Part shown: positions 1 to 11,837 of the stretch, piece by piece
How the letters are laid out: every line of letters starts with the position of its first letter
Position numbering within the stretch: position 1 is the first letter of the stretch
Assembly (NCBI GenBank): GCA_022497155.1
Contig: MU385711.1
Location: forward strand, 1,388,673-1,452,672
Reading direction: 5' to 3'
Source: Whalleya microplaca
Lineage: Eukaryota > Ascomycota > Sordariomycetes > Xylariales > Xylariaceae
Length of the DNA stretch: 64,000 nucleotides
The notes under the pieces: model-generated
Seen by the model: only the letters and a program-made list of their open reading frames with translations
Databases searched by the model: none
What the model was told of the DNA's origin: nothing
Program-made: the position numbers and the translations under genes

Positions 1-1791
1 GTAGACCTCTAGAGCTAGGTAGCTGGACAATATCATAAGCTGAACATAGAATTGTCATTTCCGATTGTCTCAACAGTGCCAACCAGACTACAAAATCCAG
101 GTCCGTCGAAGCAGTACACTAGCCGGTATATATTCGAAATCTATAACATGGGCTAGTATAGGGCTTGGAATATATCCATCCACTAATAATTCTCTACGGG
201 CCACTGAGGCGCTTGCTGGTCTTCTAATTCTAATGGGAGGCGTTAGGTCCTTATATAGACCATCATCAGCATTGCGTATTCTTGGTACTTATTTCTCTGT
301 TGCCGACGTTGCTGCCGTCAGGCTGCTAGACCTTTTGTTAGGTAGTCATACATTCCAACACTATCAAATAACAACCAACAGCATCCAATATATGCATTCC
401 TGCATCTCGTATAGCTTCCGATGCCCGCGTGACAGGTTATTAGAACTCATGAACGATATATATATGTGATGACTGCCTAGAGAAGCTTTCAAAGCCTCTA
501 TGCTATGATGGGTCTATGATATATCCTAGATAATATTGTTACGATGTGTTAATTAGGCTGTTGACGTTTTCCGCACACTATATCATTTATGTATGAAGCT
601 GAGTTTGAAAGAGTAAGACATAGAAGGTAAGCATGTATCCCTGTCAACAGTCCCAAATTGTCTTCCTTATAAAGGCAGCTAAGGGTTTGTATGACTACAG
701 TATGTGGAAAAAGTAGCTGGGAAATCGCACCTAGGCTACTATATCGATAAACGTGGACTCAATTCTTTCACTCTAGCTAGGCCTAAGTGATCAAGACTAC
801 TTTTTCCATGGCAACAGACCAGAATGAGGAACTAAGCACCAATATAATATGTACAAATAGTTTGGCTCAATGAGAGAACATTATATGTAAAAATTTGTAT
901 CACAGTCACAGTGTGTGCTGTGTGTAATGATCGTTTAGGTGCTGCCGTGATCACTGTTGTTGTCAAAGTGGAATCATGTGAAGGTCTAAGATCTAAAGAA
1001 TCTCTACCTGCTTAGAGGATCCCTTTCAAGCAACGGGGCTCTCGGAGCAATAATTACTCCGAGATCCATTGGCTTAAGGCATTATAACCAATACCCCTAT
1101 TATCGTGACATCTTGGATAATACCAAGGTGTACAGTCATGCTCCTAAACCCAGAAAGGAGGAAAATTAGCACGCAGAAACAATGAAATTCACGTCGCTTA
1201 TACATTACCAGCTATTTCCTCTCGAATTCTTAGTACTGGTCTAAATATGTATCAGATCTTTCATTTGATGTTGGTGTGTTAATTCATTGTTCATACTTGC
1301 TTAGGTGCTTTGTATCTTTCACTCTCCTATTATTGATGGGAGTTGAGAATATTCAATGATGTAAACTAGGTAACTCATGTATGCTCAATTAAACTGCATT
1401 AAATATATTCAACAAACGTGCCTCCTGATTTCCGTATCAAGATCCTCATCGGAGACGATATAAGCTGGACCCATCTCGACTGGGTTTCCCCGAAGGAGTA
1501 CCATTATCGTTAGGGTCCTTAGACTCGTTCGTAACGATAGCTGTTGGTACGGATTATAATGCAGCTATACAGTGGCGCAGATAACAATCTGCAGAGCCTC
1601 GTCCCTATTTGCTGGGTGGATGCATATGCCCCATCGGTGCTGCTAAATGCAACCACACACCTGAGACTTGAGATTGCCCCGCCACCCTGACGTAACCTGG
1701 AAATCTGGTAGAAATAGCGGTGGTGTCCATTTGATAAAATTGTCTCACTGTACTTATATACTCGTGGCGCAAGTTTACTGACTATATCATC
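1..1791. other. Gene-free left end
   Basis: AT-rich sequence with many stops in all frames. The longest open stretch, 65-469 on the plus strand, begins with TTG, has no recognisable domain and looks non-coding. The last 100 bases should contain the promoter of the STAND gene that starts at 1792. I see no repeat, RNA gene or transposon here. Confidence 0.6.
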
Positions 1792-4700
1792 ATGGAACCC
1801 GTGGCAGCACTCGCCCTTTTTTGCAATGTCGTGGACCTTAGTGAACGAGCTGTTAAGTTGGTTAAGAAGGCTAAGGAGGCATACGATTCTTCCAGTGGTC
1901 TTACAAAGGAAAATGATGCCTTGCTGGGATTCACAGGCGAGATGCAGAAGATAGTCTCCAAACTATATGATAGTCAGCAGGAGCTGCAAGGCGCCTACGC
2001 CGGCTCGCCAGAGATCGAAGACGAGTTACAACCAATTGGGATAAGATGCCACACGCTATGTTCAAAGATCACGAACACCCTAGAGAGTTGCAGGTCTAAG
2101 AAGCAACGTTCTGCTAGGAAGTCTATCAAAGCAACATTCCAGTCATTTCTCATAAAATCCGAACTTGAGGCGCTGCAGAAGGAACTAGAAAGCGAACAGA
2201 AGCTACTTCAAATATCTATCGCTGTATCTACGCGGTGAGCCCGATCAATATTCCATTACCTCCGATACGCTCCCACTATATAGATGACAATGAGAAACGC
2301 ACTGGTTGACAAATTTTTAGGTCGCAGCTTGGAGAAATTTCGACAAAGGTCGAAAAAGCTGCGTTACAACAGGAAATCGACCACCATCGCTTGAAGAACA
2401 TACAAGATGGTCTATTGGAATTGTAAGACATTCCAATATTGTTAAAAGACGCTCTTCTGGCGTCTACTACAACGGTGGCCGAAATTAAGCTAAGATTATG
2501 CCTTCGGGGGCTATGCTCGATAGTAGAATACGCACAGCCCAACCCTAGATACGACGATGTCCTCGATGCCGCACCAAATACATTCGAGTGGATATTCCGA
2601 GAGCCAGAAACATTAAAGAGACTTGAGCCACTTTTGCAAACTACTTTCGTGGATTGGCTTCGGCATGGGCAAGGGGTTTTCCATGTTGTTGGGAAGGCCG
2701 GCTGCGGCAAGTCGACACTTATGAAATTCCTCTGCGAACGACCTGAGACTAAGGCATATTTAAAAGATTGGGCTGAACCTAATCGACTGGTATTCTCCCA
2801 GTACTTCTTCTGGAAAACTGATCCCTTGCAAAATGGATTTCCGGCACTAAAACGGTGTATACTTCATGGAATCCTCAAGCAGGCTCCGGAGCTATGCGAG
2901 GTACTCTTCCCGCAACACTGCGAACTTCAGCGCTACGATAACAAAGAGTATAATGAAGCTATCTCTAACTCCGATGTATCCAAAGCATTCGAATATCTAA
3001 TGGGGAGTCACCCTGTCCTTGAAAACCTTCACATATGTTTGTTCATCGATGGTCTCGATGAATTCGACGACCAAATGAACGCTGAAGACTTCAACGACTT
3101 AGCTCAGGCAATCCAGAGGTGGGAATCGCATTCAAATAATAGACTCAAGTTCTGTGTCTCTAGTAGAAATTATGAGGCATTCACCGTTTTTCCTGTGGCG
3201 CAAAAGATACACCTACAGAATCTCACCTATAATGACATCCAAGCTGTAGTCAAAGACCGACTCGAAAGTCATCCTGAAATTCAGCGACAGCTAAAACAAT
3301 CAAGAACCCACAAGGAAACAGAAGTATGCATACATCTCAGAGAAAAGAATTTATGCAGATCAGGGTGCCTCCACCAATACGCCTTCGAGTGTCTTATAGA
3401 AAACATTATCGATGCAGCCGAGGGCGTGTTTCTTTGGGTACATCTCGTACTAAAAGACTTGCGGAAGTGTTTGGACGCAGGGTATTCAATGGTCCAGCTT
3501 ATGAATAAGGTAAACGAATTGCCCAAAGACCTGGAGCGTTTCTTAGTGCATATGCTCGATAGTGTACATCGCCGGCATCAGCAAGACGCATATTCTCTAT
3601 TCGCAATACTTGACCGGTATACTCAATCAGAGCAGCACAGAGAAACATACACTCGGAAAATGCGTTTCAGGAGACCTTTCTCTATTTCTATTAGAGGAGC
3701 CTCATTTTTCTTCCATAGGACAAGCTTAAGTCACCTCAAAGTGGGCACTGACCAGCTTAGTCTTGACGATACTGACATGTGTGACACTTTGCACAGCAAT
3801 GAGGTAGTCATAATGACAGCAGAGCAATTAAACGACCGATGCAATGGCCTGCTTGAACTAAGAAATGCTCGTAAGTATCTGAGTAATGAAAGGGAGAATC
3901 CAGCACTGAAGTTCACCCATCGCTCTATCATTGAAGTGCTACGGAAATATCTGCCGGCGAAACTGAGTGAATATCATATCACGGACGCAATCTTAGCACA
4001 CTGGGTGCGTCGAATCGTGGTCTACGAAATCGCCATTTGGTTTCGACAATTTACCAACCCTATATCTTTTATGACGGTTAAATATCAGTCGTGTTCATAT
4101 GATTTCATCGAGGACAAGCTTATCGAACTCTTGGCCTACTCGACATATGCTGGTTTGCAGAACCAACCCGCAACTATGATTTGTTTGGAGCTTATAGACC
4201 ACCTCTGTTTTGAGCGTTGGGCTGACTCTTGCAATCCTTCGGCAAAAAATTGGCAGCAGTTATTTAAATGTGGCTTGGAGCCTTTTTCAGTCCTCTTATG
4301 GGCAGCTAGATCTAGACCTTTCGAGTTCGTGCGATGGAAATTGGAAACCAGCAATTTCCCACGAAAGGGCCAGCTTGCAAGCCGCCTGCTAGCTGCTACT
4401 ATGAGCAACGAAAAGGTATACCTCAGGGAAGATGGTAACACCTCCCTGAAGTTTCTGCTTACACATGGGTTCATGGACGAGTTTCTAGAACCAGTGCAGC
4501 GTCGTTCGAGTTGCCCTATGCGGTCTCTCTATGACGTACATCTCCTCCAGATGGCTCAAACCCTGACAATACCTAACTTAACAAGCACGTGGGATGTGGT
4601 TGAAATTTGCTTAGACGCGGGTGCGAACCCCGTTTGTTGCTTCCAGTTTGTTAAGAAAGACTTTAATGAGCCGTACCAATATAGGACGAACAGCGAATTG

Positions 4701-5210
4701 GTATGTATTATGACCCCCGACGATTATGAGTTTCCTATACGAGACACAGATGAAACTTTCTGGGAACGTATGAGAGCAAATTCCCCTGGAACTAGCCTAG
4801 GCCGAGTCACGATATCGCTTCGGCAGATGGTGCAATACGCCCGTCCAGGTAACATGGACCGGCTACTAGAGCTCATCGACCGAAACATAGCTCAGATGTT
4901 GGAACAGGAGGCCTCCTTAAACATGACCATGTTTGAAGAGCTGCCCTCACCCGAGATCCTCGAATTAGAAGACTATGTCCATATTCCCCCAGTCCGAAGT
5001 CGAGGCCATCTTATTATTGCAAAGCTTCGAGCATATCTAAATGACATCCCTTACCTAGAAAGATTCCATGCAGTGGGCAGGTCGCGCCGAATGCAGGGGC
5101 AAAGCCTTTCACCAAGACGAGATTACATATATATAGGCGTTGTACTACTGGCGGTGGTGATCTCAGCATTGATGGCACCCGTTCCAAGCATCGGAATCTC
5201 AGCCAAATGA
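1792..5210 (+). CDS. STAND NTPase with fungal helical N-terminus and NACHT domain
   Basis: The best model has three exons, 1792-2234, 2321-2422 and 2495-5210, giving about 1,086 residues. The start MEPVAALALF plus the following amphipathic helices match the N-terminal domain found on fungal STAND proteins (HeLo-like type). A P-loop GKAGCGKST lies near residues 248-256, after the usual TFEWIF entry segment, and a Walker B LFIDGLDEFDD near 362-372, so this is a NACHT-type signal-transduction NTPase. The C-terminal half has no repeats I recognise; a hydrophobic segment about 25 residues from the end could be a membrane anchor. Intron 1 has GTGAGC, a GGTTGAC branch-like site and TTTTAG. Intron 2 (2423-2494, 72 nt) is needed to remove an in-frame TAA at 2424 and ends in AAG, so it is less certain. 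Proteins of this class act in non-self recognition and programmed cell death in fungi; the specific role here is inferred from family only. Confidence 0.8.
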
Positions 5211-6826
5211 GTGAAGTCTGGGATGTCTCATATTGCCTGAAAGAAGTACATACCACGGTCATCCGCAGCAGTCAGATCAAACCAGGCCTTCCTCAGACGG
5301 CACTCGCTTCGAGATCTTGTGGATGTCAATAACCGATATCCAGATGCGTGCCGGGCCACTCTAAGATTCCATGGTTCAGATCTTCACTCGAACAGGGACA
5401 ACAAGAGCTAAATGAGCCGAATATGCCTTGTGTGATTTGGAAAGCAGCTCTCCGGTATGGGCATGGGAAGGGTTTACGGGGTAGTCGACATTTATCAACC
5501 ACCCACCAAGGTGGACTTTCGAATCAGACTAAATCCAGAGAATGCCGAAGAGTATCCTTGAGGACCTTTGACGGCGGGTCTTGGACATCGCCTACATACG
5601 ATTTCATCTGTGTTGTTTGTCATGTATATTTCCTGGGTACACGGCGTTGGCAAGTGATTCGTTAGGAGCTTGAATGAGATAGGAGATATCACGTTTCTCT
5701 TGTATAACTGTCAGTTTTTTTATAGCAATGGACAACCCCACGATTCATGATTTCACCGATACCTACCAATACTCCACATCAGTACTATTGACATCTATCC
5801 AAGCTCCAGCAGGAACATCCACCAATCTCAAACATCCCGTAGACAAAACAACAGGACATAAGGGTAGACGAACCATGCACAGGAGACTTCGTCTCATTTA
5901 CGGTCTTTGTTGCAATTGTATACACTAAGTAGAGAGGCGGAACTTAGATACCTAAGCGTCCCTCCTATCCCATCCCATCCCGTCCAGGCCCGTCCCATCT
6001 CTTCTACCACTCATACTCACCCATTGTCCCCATCTAACTACCCCAAAACCAGACCAGAATAGCCAGTCCCAAATACGGCCATTTCATATCACCGCCCTCG
6101 TTGCCTTGCATCGCTAACTTCGCAGTCGAGCAAAGCGGGCCCGACCGACATCCTCGGGGGTCCGAGTACCTAGCCCAGCACCTTGCTTTACAAAACATGA
6201 CAAAACATAGCAAACCAGAGAACAGAGAGCAGAGCAGAGTCGATCGATCATCTGAGCTACAACTATAACAGAGCAATAAAACCCAACTATATCTTCTCAT
6301 GCCAATTGAATTGTGATGATGTATGTGTATTGGATAATACCTCCCAACAAAACGCCTCGTCTCGTCTCATCTGACATCATTTCCTCGTGAACAGATTCCA
6401 GGGGGAAAAAAAATAAACCAAACTACCAATTGTCGCTATGATGATATATGTATGTATATCCAACGACGACGACGATATTCTTCAGCAACGCTTGCTATGA
6501 CCACAGCAACAGCAATAAAGGGGGGATAGATATGATACGATATGGTGGATGTATATCAAGAGGGCCCAAAGTGCCACACACACATACACACACAACTTCA
6601 CTCACACCTACAATCCGTACCTAGACAGACACAAAGCACAAAGAACCCGAACAAAGAACAATGGTATAACCGCGCCGAGCCGCCGCATACGCCGCCATCA
6701 TCAATCAATCAACCAACCAGCCAGCCACCCGCCCACGCCAGACACTGCATCGCAAATACGCCACGCCAGCAAGAGGAGAGAGAAAGGACCAAAGCAAAGC
6801 AAAGTGCTGCGCGATGCCGACAGCAC
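5211..6826. other. Convergent spacer between STAND gene and unknown gene
   Basis: The 3' ends of two convergent genes meet here. A short in-frame-looking stretch after the STAND stop (to about 5410) gives no recognisable domain. The remainder contains a pyrimidine-rich CCCATCCCATCC-type tract (about 5960-6005) and an ACACAC/CACA run near 6575-6595. It is probably untranslated sequence; no gene is supported. Confidence 0.5.
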
Positions 6827-9800
6827 TTATCTCCCGGCGGGAGCATCGGTGCTCACGGCGTGGTTATTAGCATCCTCGTAGACCAGGAACGCCTCCTCGC
6901 CGCCGACGCCGCCCGTCCACGCGCGCTGCGTGCTGGGATACTCGCTCGGGACGCTGGACTGCCGGCTCCCCGGGCTCGCGCCCGCCCCCTCATCATCGTC
7001 GTCATCGTCATCCTCGTCGTCGCTCATGGCGTCCTCGTCGACGTGGATGTCGATGGCGAGGTCCGGGTCGCGGTTCTCGGCGTCCTCGATGCCGGGCCAG
7101 GGCTCGTCCTCCGGGGCGCCGCCGACGGGCTGCTGCCCGTCCTGCCAGGACTCCTGTTCTTGGGAGGAGGAGTCCGGGTGCGCGAAGTCGAGCATGGGGC
7201 TGTCGTTGTACTCCTCCTCGGAGCGGTCGTCCGCACCGTCGTCGTCCTCGTCCATGTCGCCGCCTTCGTCGTAGGGGTCCGTGCCGCTGCCCCGCTCGTC
7301 GAGGTCGTTCTCGTCGAAGACGACGACGCCGCGCGATATGCTAGGCCGCGCGTCGACGAAGGGGCCGTTGCTGTAGGGCGTGGCGTAGAAGGGCGTCGTG
7401 CCGCGCGCGACCAAGACCTCGGGGATGGGGCTGGGCGAGGCCGTGCTCCACCGCGGCGTGATTCGCCGCCTGCCCGGTGGGGAGCGCGTACTGCGGCGTT
7501 TCACACGGGCCGCGACGTGCGTGGCTGAGGGGACGACCCGTACAGCCTGCGGGGAAGAGTGGCGCTCGTAAGGTTGGATGTGCGGCGTTACTCGCCGTCT
7601 TGATTGAGCTGATGTGGCGAGGGGTGGTAGGACCGGTGGCATTGATGTGGTGCGAATGTGGGGTGGTCTGGATGCCTTACGTTCCTTGAGGATAGCTGGA
7701 GATTTTGCCCGGGTGCCGGAACGGCTAGGTGCAAGCGACGGTGACATAACTCTGGACTGGTTGAGAAGACCATGAGATGGAGACATTGATATAGCCCGCC
7801 AGTTGCGCTGAGCGGCCTGTCGAAGGCTCAGAGACTGTGAGCTATTGACGCTGGGGGGATGCTCGTCGATAGTGTTATTCCACGTCCAGCAGTCCTCTTT
7901 GGCGTCTGCCTCGGGGACCTCTTGACTGGTTTGAGAGTCGGCATAAACTCGACTGAGTTCGCGAAGGCGCTGCCAGCTCCACCCATTATCGTATGCATCT
8001 TGATCTTGAAGGTATGCTTCAGGATGAGTGATGAAGAGACGCTGCACGCCAGTGGCTTTCATGACAACGCTTGAGCGGAGGAACTGGACATCCCATGTCA
8101 CCGGGGTCACCATTTCAGGTGGCGACAGGAAACGAAGCCTTGAGTCCTTATGGATCTTGCGTAGTGGTACCCATGGCGATTCAAGACCAAGGAATTTGGC
8201 GACGCGATGATGCATTGTCGAGCCGTGATGCACGTTTGCTTGCATGCGCGAGAAAGTGCGGAACAGAGTCCCAAAGGCATCCGACATGGCCTGCTGGACA
8301 CTCCGAGCGTCTGGGCCACGGATGGTCACATTCTTCACAAGACCTCGGCTTCTCAGCCGCTGTTCGACTATACGGTCAGGTGCACAGGCTCGAGCGAGCA
8401 GCCAGTCAGACTCCAACTCAGGCCCTGCCCAGTCAGTGAAATCAGGAGACTGAGGATCCATGTTGGAGAATGTATTAGGCAACTGCGTCCACTGGTCGAC
8501 GTCGAGGTTGCTGCCGCCGCCCGACAGACGCTGGCTTGCAAAATCACGAGTTTCCATCCACACGCTCTTCAAGGGAAAGGGCAGGAAGATAACCTCGACT
8601 TCCCATGGACGAGTATAGGAAGGAAAAGACGACACCCCCTGCAGTTGACTTAATTGGGACTTCAGAGCGTTGAGTTGGCTGTAAAGTTCTGTGCGGCTCG
8701 GCATGTATTCGCTCCCATTCGTAGAGACAGACACCACACTACCGGTGGACTCATGGACACCTGAACGTCGGGAATGACGGTGGCCGGAAACATGGCTACT
8801 ATCATCGTTGAGCACCTTCTCAATCTCTTCCACACGCGACTCAAGCTCAGTCACTCTGAGATCAGCATTCTCGTGTCTCTCATCACAGCCATCATGACTA
8901 ACAGCTGAAAAAGAGACATTCTCGAGTCTATCTAATCGCTGTTCATGTGTTTGGACAGTGTCAGATATTTGATGCAAAGCATCTCGATCCGCCTCAGTAG
9001 GGGACGGACTCGGTACCCGGACTATATCTGTATGCCTGCAAGACCTCGGCGTGTTTGTGACGGTCCGCTCATCATCAACAGAATGATCCAGGTTAGATTC
9101 AACGGCGTCCTCCTGTGGCGGGACCTCGTTATCCTGACCTGCCGGCGGCTCTCTTGTCCTACTTCTGACACCACTAAGTGTCTGGAGTCCTTTCCCGGCA
9201 AACGGCCGAAGATATCCCCGCCGCACAGATGATGTGGTAGAGCTGGGTTGAGAAGGCATCAGACATTGGCTTGGGATTGGGGGAAGTAGTCCTGCCCCCT
9301 CCGGCTCAGAGTGAACGAGATTAGTCCAACTCAACGTATCGGGAATAGAAGGTTCGGGCGCAGCTACCGTGGCCTCGCCTTGTGACATATTTGCTTCTCC
9401 AGCTACGTGAGTAGAAAAAGCAGCAGGATTGTTAAACGTATAAAAGTCCACGGCTTGTCCTGGCGGGGGTGGCATCTTGAAAGATAGATCAGGCATCACC
9501 GGCGTAAGAGGGTCCCGATTCATCTTGGGACGCTCATTCTCCTGGCCATTATTGTTCATGGTATTGACGACGGGAGATGTCGCAGCCGGGGCCTCTGAAC
9601 CGCGGATATCATCGTGGAAACAAGCATGATGGGAACACATGCACCAGGCCGTTTCATCGGCTGGGCCAGCCGAATTCACGGCGGAATATCCATTGGAAAA
9701 TCCAGGTGGAAATCCAGCCAGGCTTCCTCTATCTATCCTGGCTGACAATGTGCCGCGACTCCAAAAACGACGGCATCCGCACTTGGGCCCATTGGCGCCA

Positions 9801-9928
9801 TGGGTCAAGTCCACGAAATTGCACGGTCCGCCGGGGAGAACTGGCGAACTCGTGGCTACTGGCGTATCATTATGAATATGAAAGAAAGGACTGTTGGGGA
9901 GAGACAGATCGGGAGCGGTTCCTGCCAT
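6827..9928 (-). CDS. Uncharacterised 1,033-residue protein with N-terminal Cys/His motif and acidic tail
   Basis: One intronless reading frame starting at ATG 9928. I do not recognise a named family. Near the N-terminus, C36, C50, C52, C96, C98, H100, H101, C103 and H105 form a CxC...CxCxHHxCFH pattern that could bind zinc. A Ser/Pro-rich linker follows, then a short coiled coil (about 335-375), a folded-looking middle with conserved-type Trp and Pro residues (about 455-680), a basic Ser/Arg-rich region, and a very acidic Asp/Glu stretch near residues 890-1010. The layout (putative zinc motif, coiled coil, disorder, acidic tail) suggests a nuclear or regulatory protein, but that is inference. 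The gene lies convergent to the STAND gene and alone on its side. The coding sequence is GC-rich at its 3' end, which opens long false frames on the other strand. Confidence 0.85.
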   Translation of the reverse strand: MAGTAPDLSLPNSPFFHIHNDTPVATSSPVLPGGPCNFVDLTHGANGPKCGCRRFWSRGTLSARIDRGSLAGFPPGFSNGYSAVNSAGPADETAWCMCSHHACFHDDIRGSEAPAATSPVVNTMNNNGQENERPKMNRDPLTPVMPDLSFKMPPPPGQAVDFYTFNNPAAFSTHVAGEANMSQGEATVAAPEPSIPDTLSWTNLVHSEPEGAGLLPPIPSQCLMPSQPSSTTSSVRRGYLRPFAGKGLQTLSGVRSRTREPPAGQDNEVPPQEDAVESNLDHSVDDERTVTNTPRSCRHTDIVRVPSPSPTEADRDALHQISDTVQTHEQRLDRLENVSFSAVSHDGCDERHENADLRVTELESRVEEIEKVLNDDSSHVSGHRHSRRSGVHESTGSVVSVSTNGSEYMPSRTELYSQLNALKSQLSQLQGVSSFPSYTRPWEVEVIFLPFPLKSVWMETRDFASQRLSGGGSNLDVDQWTQLPNTFSNMDPQSPDFTDWAGPELESDWLLARACAPDRIVEQRLRSRGLVKNVTIRGPDARSVQQAMSDAFGTLFRTFSRMQANVHHGSTMHHRVAKFLGLESPWVPLRKIHKDSRLRFLSPPEMVTPVTWDVQFLRSSVVMKATGVQRLFITHPEAYLQDQDAYDNGWSWQRLRELSRVYADSQTSQEVPEADAKEDCWTWNNTIDEHPPSVNSSQSLSLRQAAQRNWRAISMSPSHGLLNQSRVMSPSLAPSRSGTRAKSPAILKERKASRPPHIRTTSMPPVLPPLATSAQSRRRVTPHIQPYERHSSPQAVRVVPSATHVAARVKRRSTRSPPGRRRITPRWSTASPSPIPEVLVARGTTPFYATPYSNGPFVDARPSISRGVVVFDENDLDERGSGTDPYDEGGDMDEDDDGADDRSEEEYNDSPMLDFAHPDSSSQEQESWQDGQQPVGGAPEDEPWPGIEDAENRDPDLAIDIHVDEDAMSDDEDDDDDDDEGAGASPGSRQSSVPSEYPSTQRAWTGGVGGEEAFLVYEDANNHAVSTDAPAGR

Positions 9929-11837
9929 TGAGCTGGGCGCTCTTCGGTTCGGGGCATTGGATGTTTAGAGAGGAGAGAATGGGAGAACGGCGGAAAAGGT
10001 TGATGGGAGGGAATAGACTCGTATTTATTGTCGGCAGCAATGGGGGGAACGTCAGAGGGCTAAAACGACGACCCTGCCAGACACAGCTGGGTCGCGATCA
10101 GAGATATCTAGTACATGGCACTGTTTCCCGTTAGTTCAAGCATGAGAAGCTGGCGTAGTCCTGCTCAAGCAATATCTTTAGGCAGACAGATGATACTAAC
10201 CGCAGGACATGAATACTATCGAGAAAAGGGGGCAACGCGTTACGAGGGGGGGACACTGCAATATATATACACAAGACAACAACGCAAGTACGCGTACAAT
10301 CAAGAGCGATGCGAACGATGGAAGTTGAGGATGGGTAGTTTGGAGGATGCTAAAGTGAGGCGCCCAGATAGGATTGGCCTAAAGGTGGTGGTGGGGGATG
10401 GAGGTGGATACGAAATAGTTGTGCTGCGAATAAGTTACGGGTTGTACCACTATGTAGGCAAGAAAGATATGCATGAAAACTACATAGGCTGCATAGGTAT
10501 AGGTAGGTAGTCTTCTTGTGGAGAAGAGGGATGGATATGCAGTGAAACGGAGACGGATTATGACTCGATGGGCACTGTCCAAGGCTGCAGGGACAGAGGG
10601 GACACTTATAGATGGATCGGCGGTGTTGCCATTCGGCGCTGCTGCTGCTGCTGTTGCCATAATGGCGGTTTACGGCTCTTGATGGCTCTGTAGGTTCTTG
10701 ATGGCTCCGAAGGGTACCTCATGGCTGCTCATGGCACCTCATGGCATGGTCTCTTTCGAGCTCTTGCGGTACGGTGGTTGCCCGGTCCATAATTTTCCTA
10801 GGGACCATGGGATCGACAAGAGGAACCCAAACCACATACCAAGTACTTACACATACATAGATGTCGGAAGGAAAAAGTATGAATGACCCTAGGCTCTCAC
10901 TTCACAGGCAGGTTTGCGGCGTAGAGATGGTACATGTAGCGGCAACCCTCGAGTGTTCGAGTGTTCGGTGGGATGCTGCCAGAGATGCTCGATACAGCCC
11001 TGTACATACATACCACAATTCAACTTTTTTCCGCAATACCGCAATTCCGCAAATGCAATTAACGCGTGCCAGAGACCCGAAATGCACAAGACTGTCTTTC
11101 GCGAGGCGCGTTCTGTGAAGCGGCAGGCCTTTCATTGGATGAGAAGCCCTCGCGACCCCTGTCTAGGCGCAAGCACGCGAATGAGGTTCCGCAGCGAGTT
11201 TTCTCACTCCGGACCCATCGTTAAAACTGGTAGCTGATCTCGGTCATGGACGGTGACTTCGGGCTCTCGTTCGCCTGAAACCCAACCGCCTCACTGGAAG
11301 AAAAAAACCCTCGAACCGCACAGCATCGGTCGGGTTTCTGTGGTCATTGGATGTAGGTCCTGCCTAAGGTGAGGCGGCCGCCGTGACAGTGTGCCGCGAG
11401 CCAGGTCCCTCCCTCTCACCCCACAAACCCAGATCGTCAGCTGGGGACCATGTATCGCATGTATCTCATGTATCTCGGAGTCATTGCGGTCGTTGGGTCC
11501 TGTCGAGAAACGTCAGTAGTGACTCAATTTGTGTATTTGATTGGCCAATGGAAGATGTGTCATTAGCTTGTCTGTGAACGCTCAGTCATCGCTCCTATCA
11601 GGATTTGTATAGATTTGATGATGTTGAAGCTATAGCAAAGCAAATGGTATTGTTTATTTAAGTGGAGGCTCGATTCATTCATAGCAAATCATCCCGCTAA
11701 GCCCTAGAAGTAAAATAGCATCAAGCAGGTAGGCCCTTGTAGTAAGGGCCTTTACATATACGCATAGTACATAGTATCCTCATCCAATGAAGTATGCCCA
11801 TCTAATGAGACCGGACCGAGAATGTTGTCTCGTCACG
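9929..11837. other. Spacer between two unknown minus-strand genes
   Basis: Holds the promoter of the 6827-9928 gene and the 3' flank of the next. Small direct repeats occur, such as ATGGCTC/CATGGC copies at 10680-10760 and CATGTATC copies at 11450-11475. Open frames here are short and lack domain signals. No gene is supported. Confidence 0.5.

Noticed and set aside
65..469. 134-codon open frame at the left end, plus strand
   Set aside because: Begins with TTG, has no domain or codon pattern of a real gene, and no splice partner was found.
6542..7528. 328-codon plus-strand frame
   Set aside because: Its 3' two thirds are antisense to the GC-rich 3' end of the 6827-9928 gene; the Val/Ala/Arg-rich translation is a shadow.
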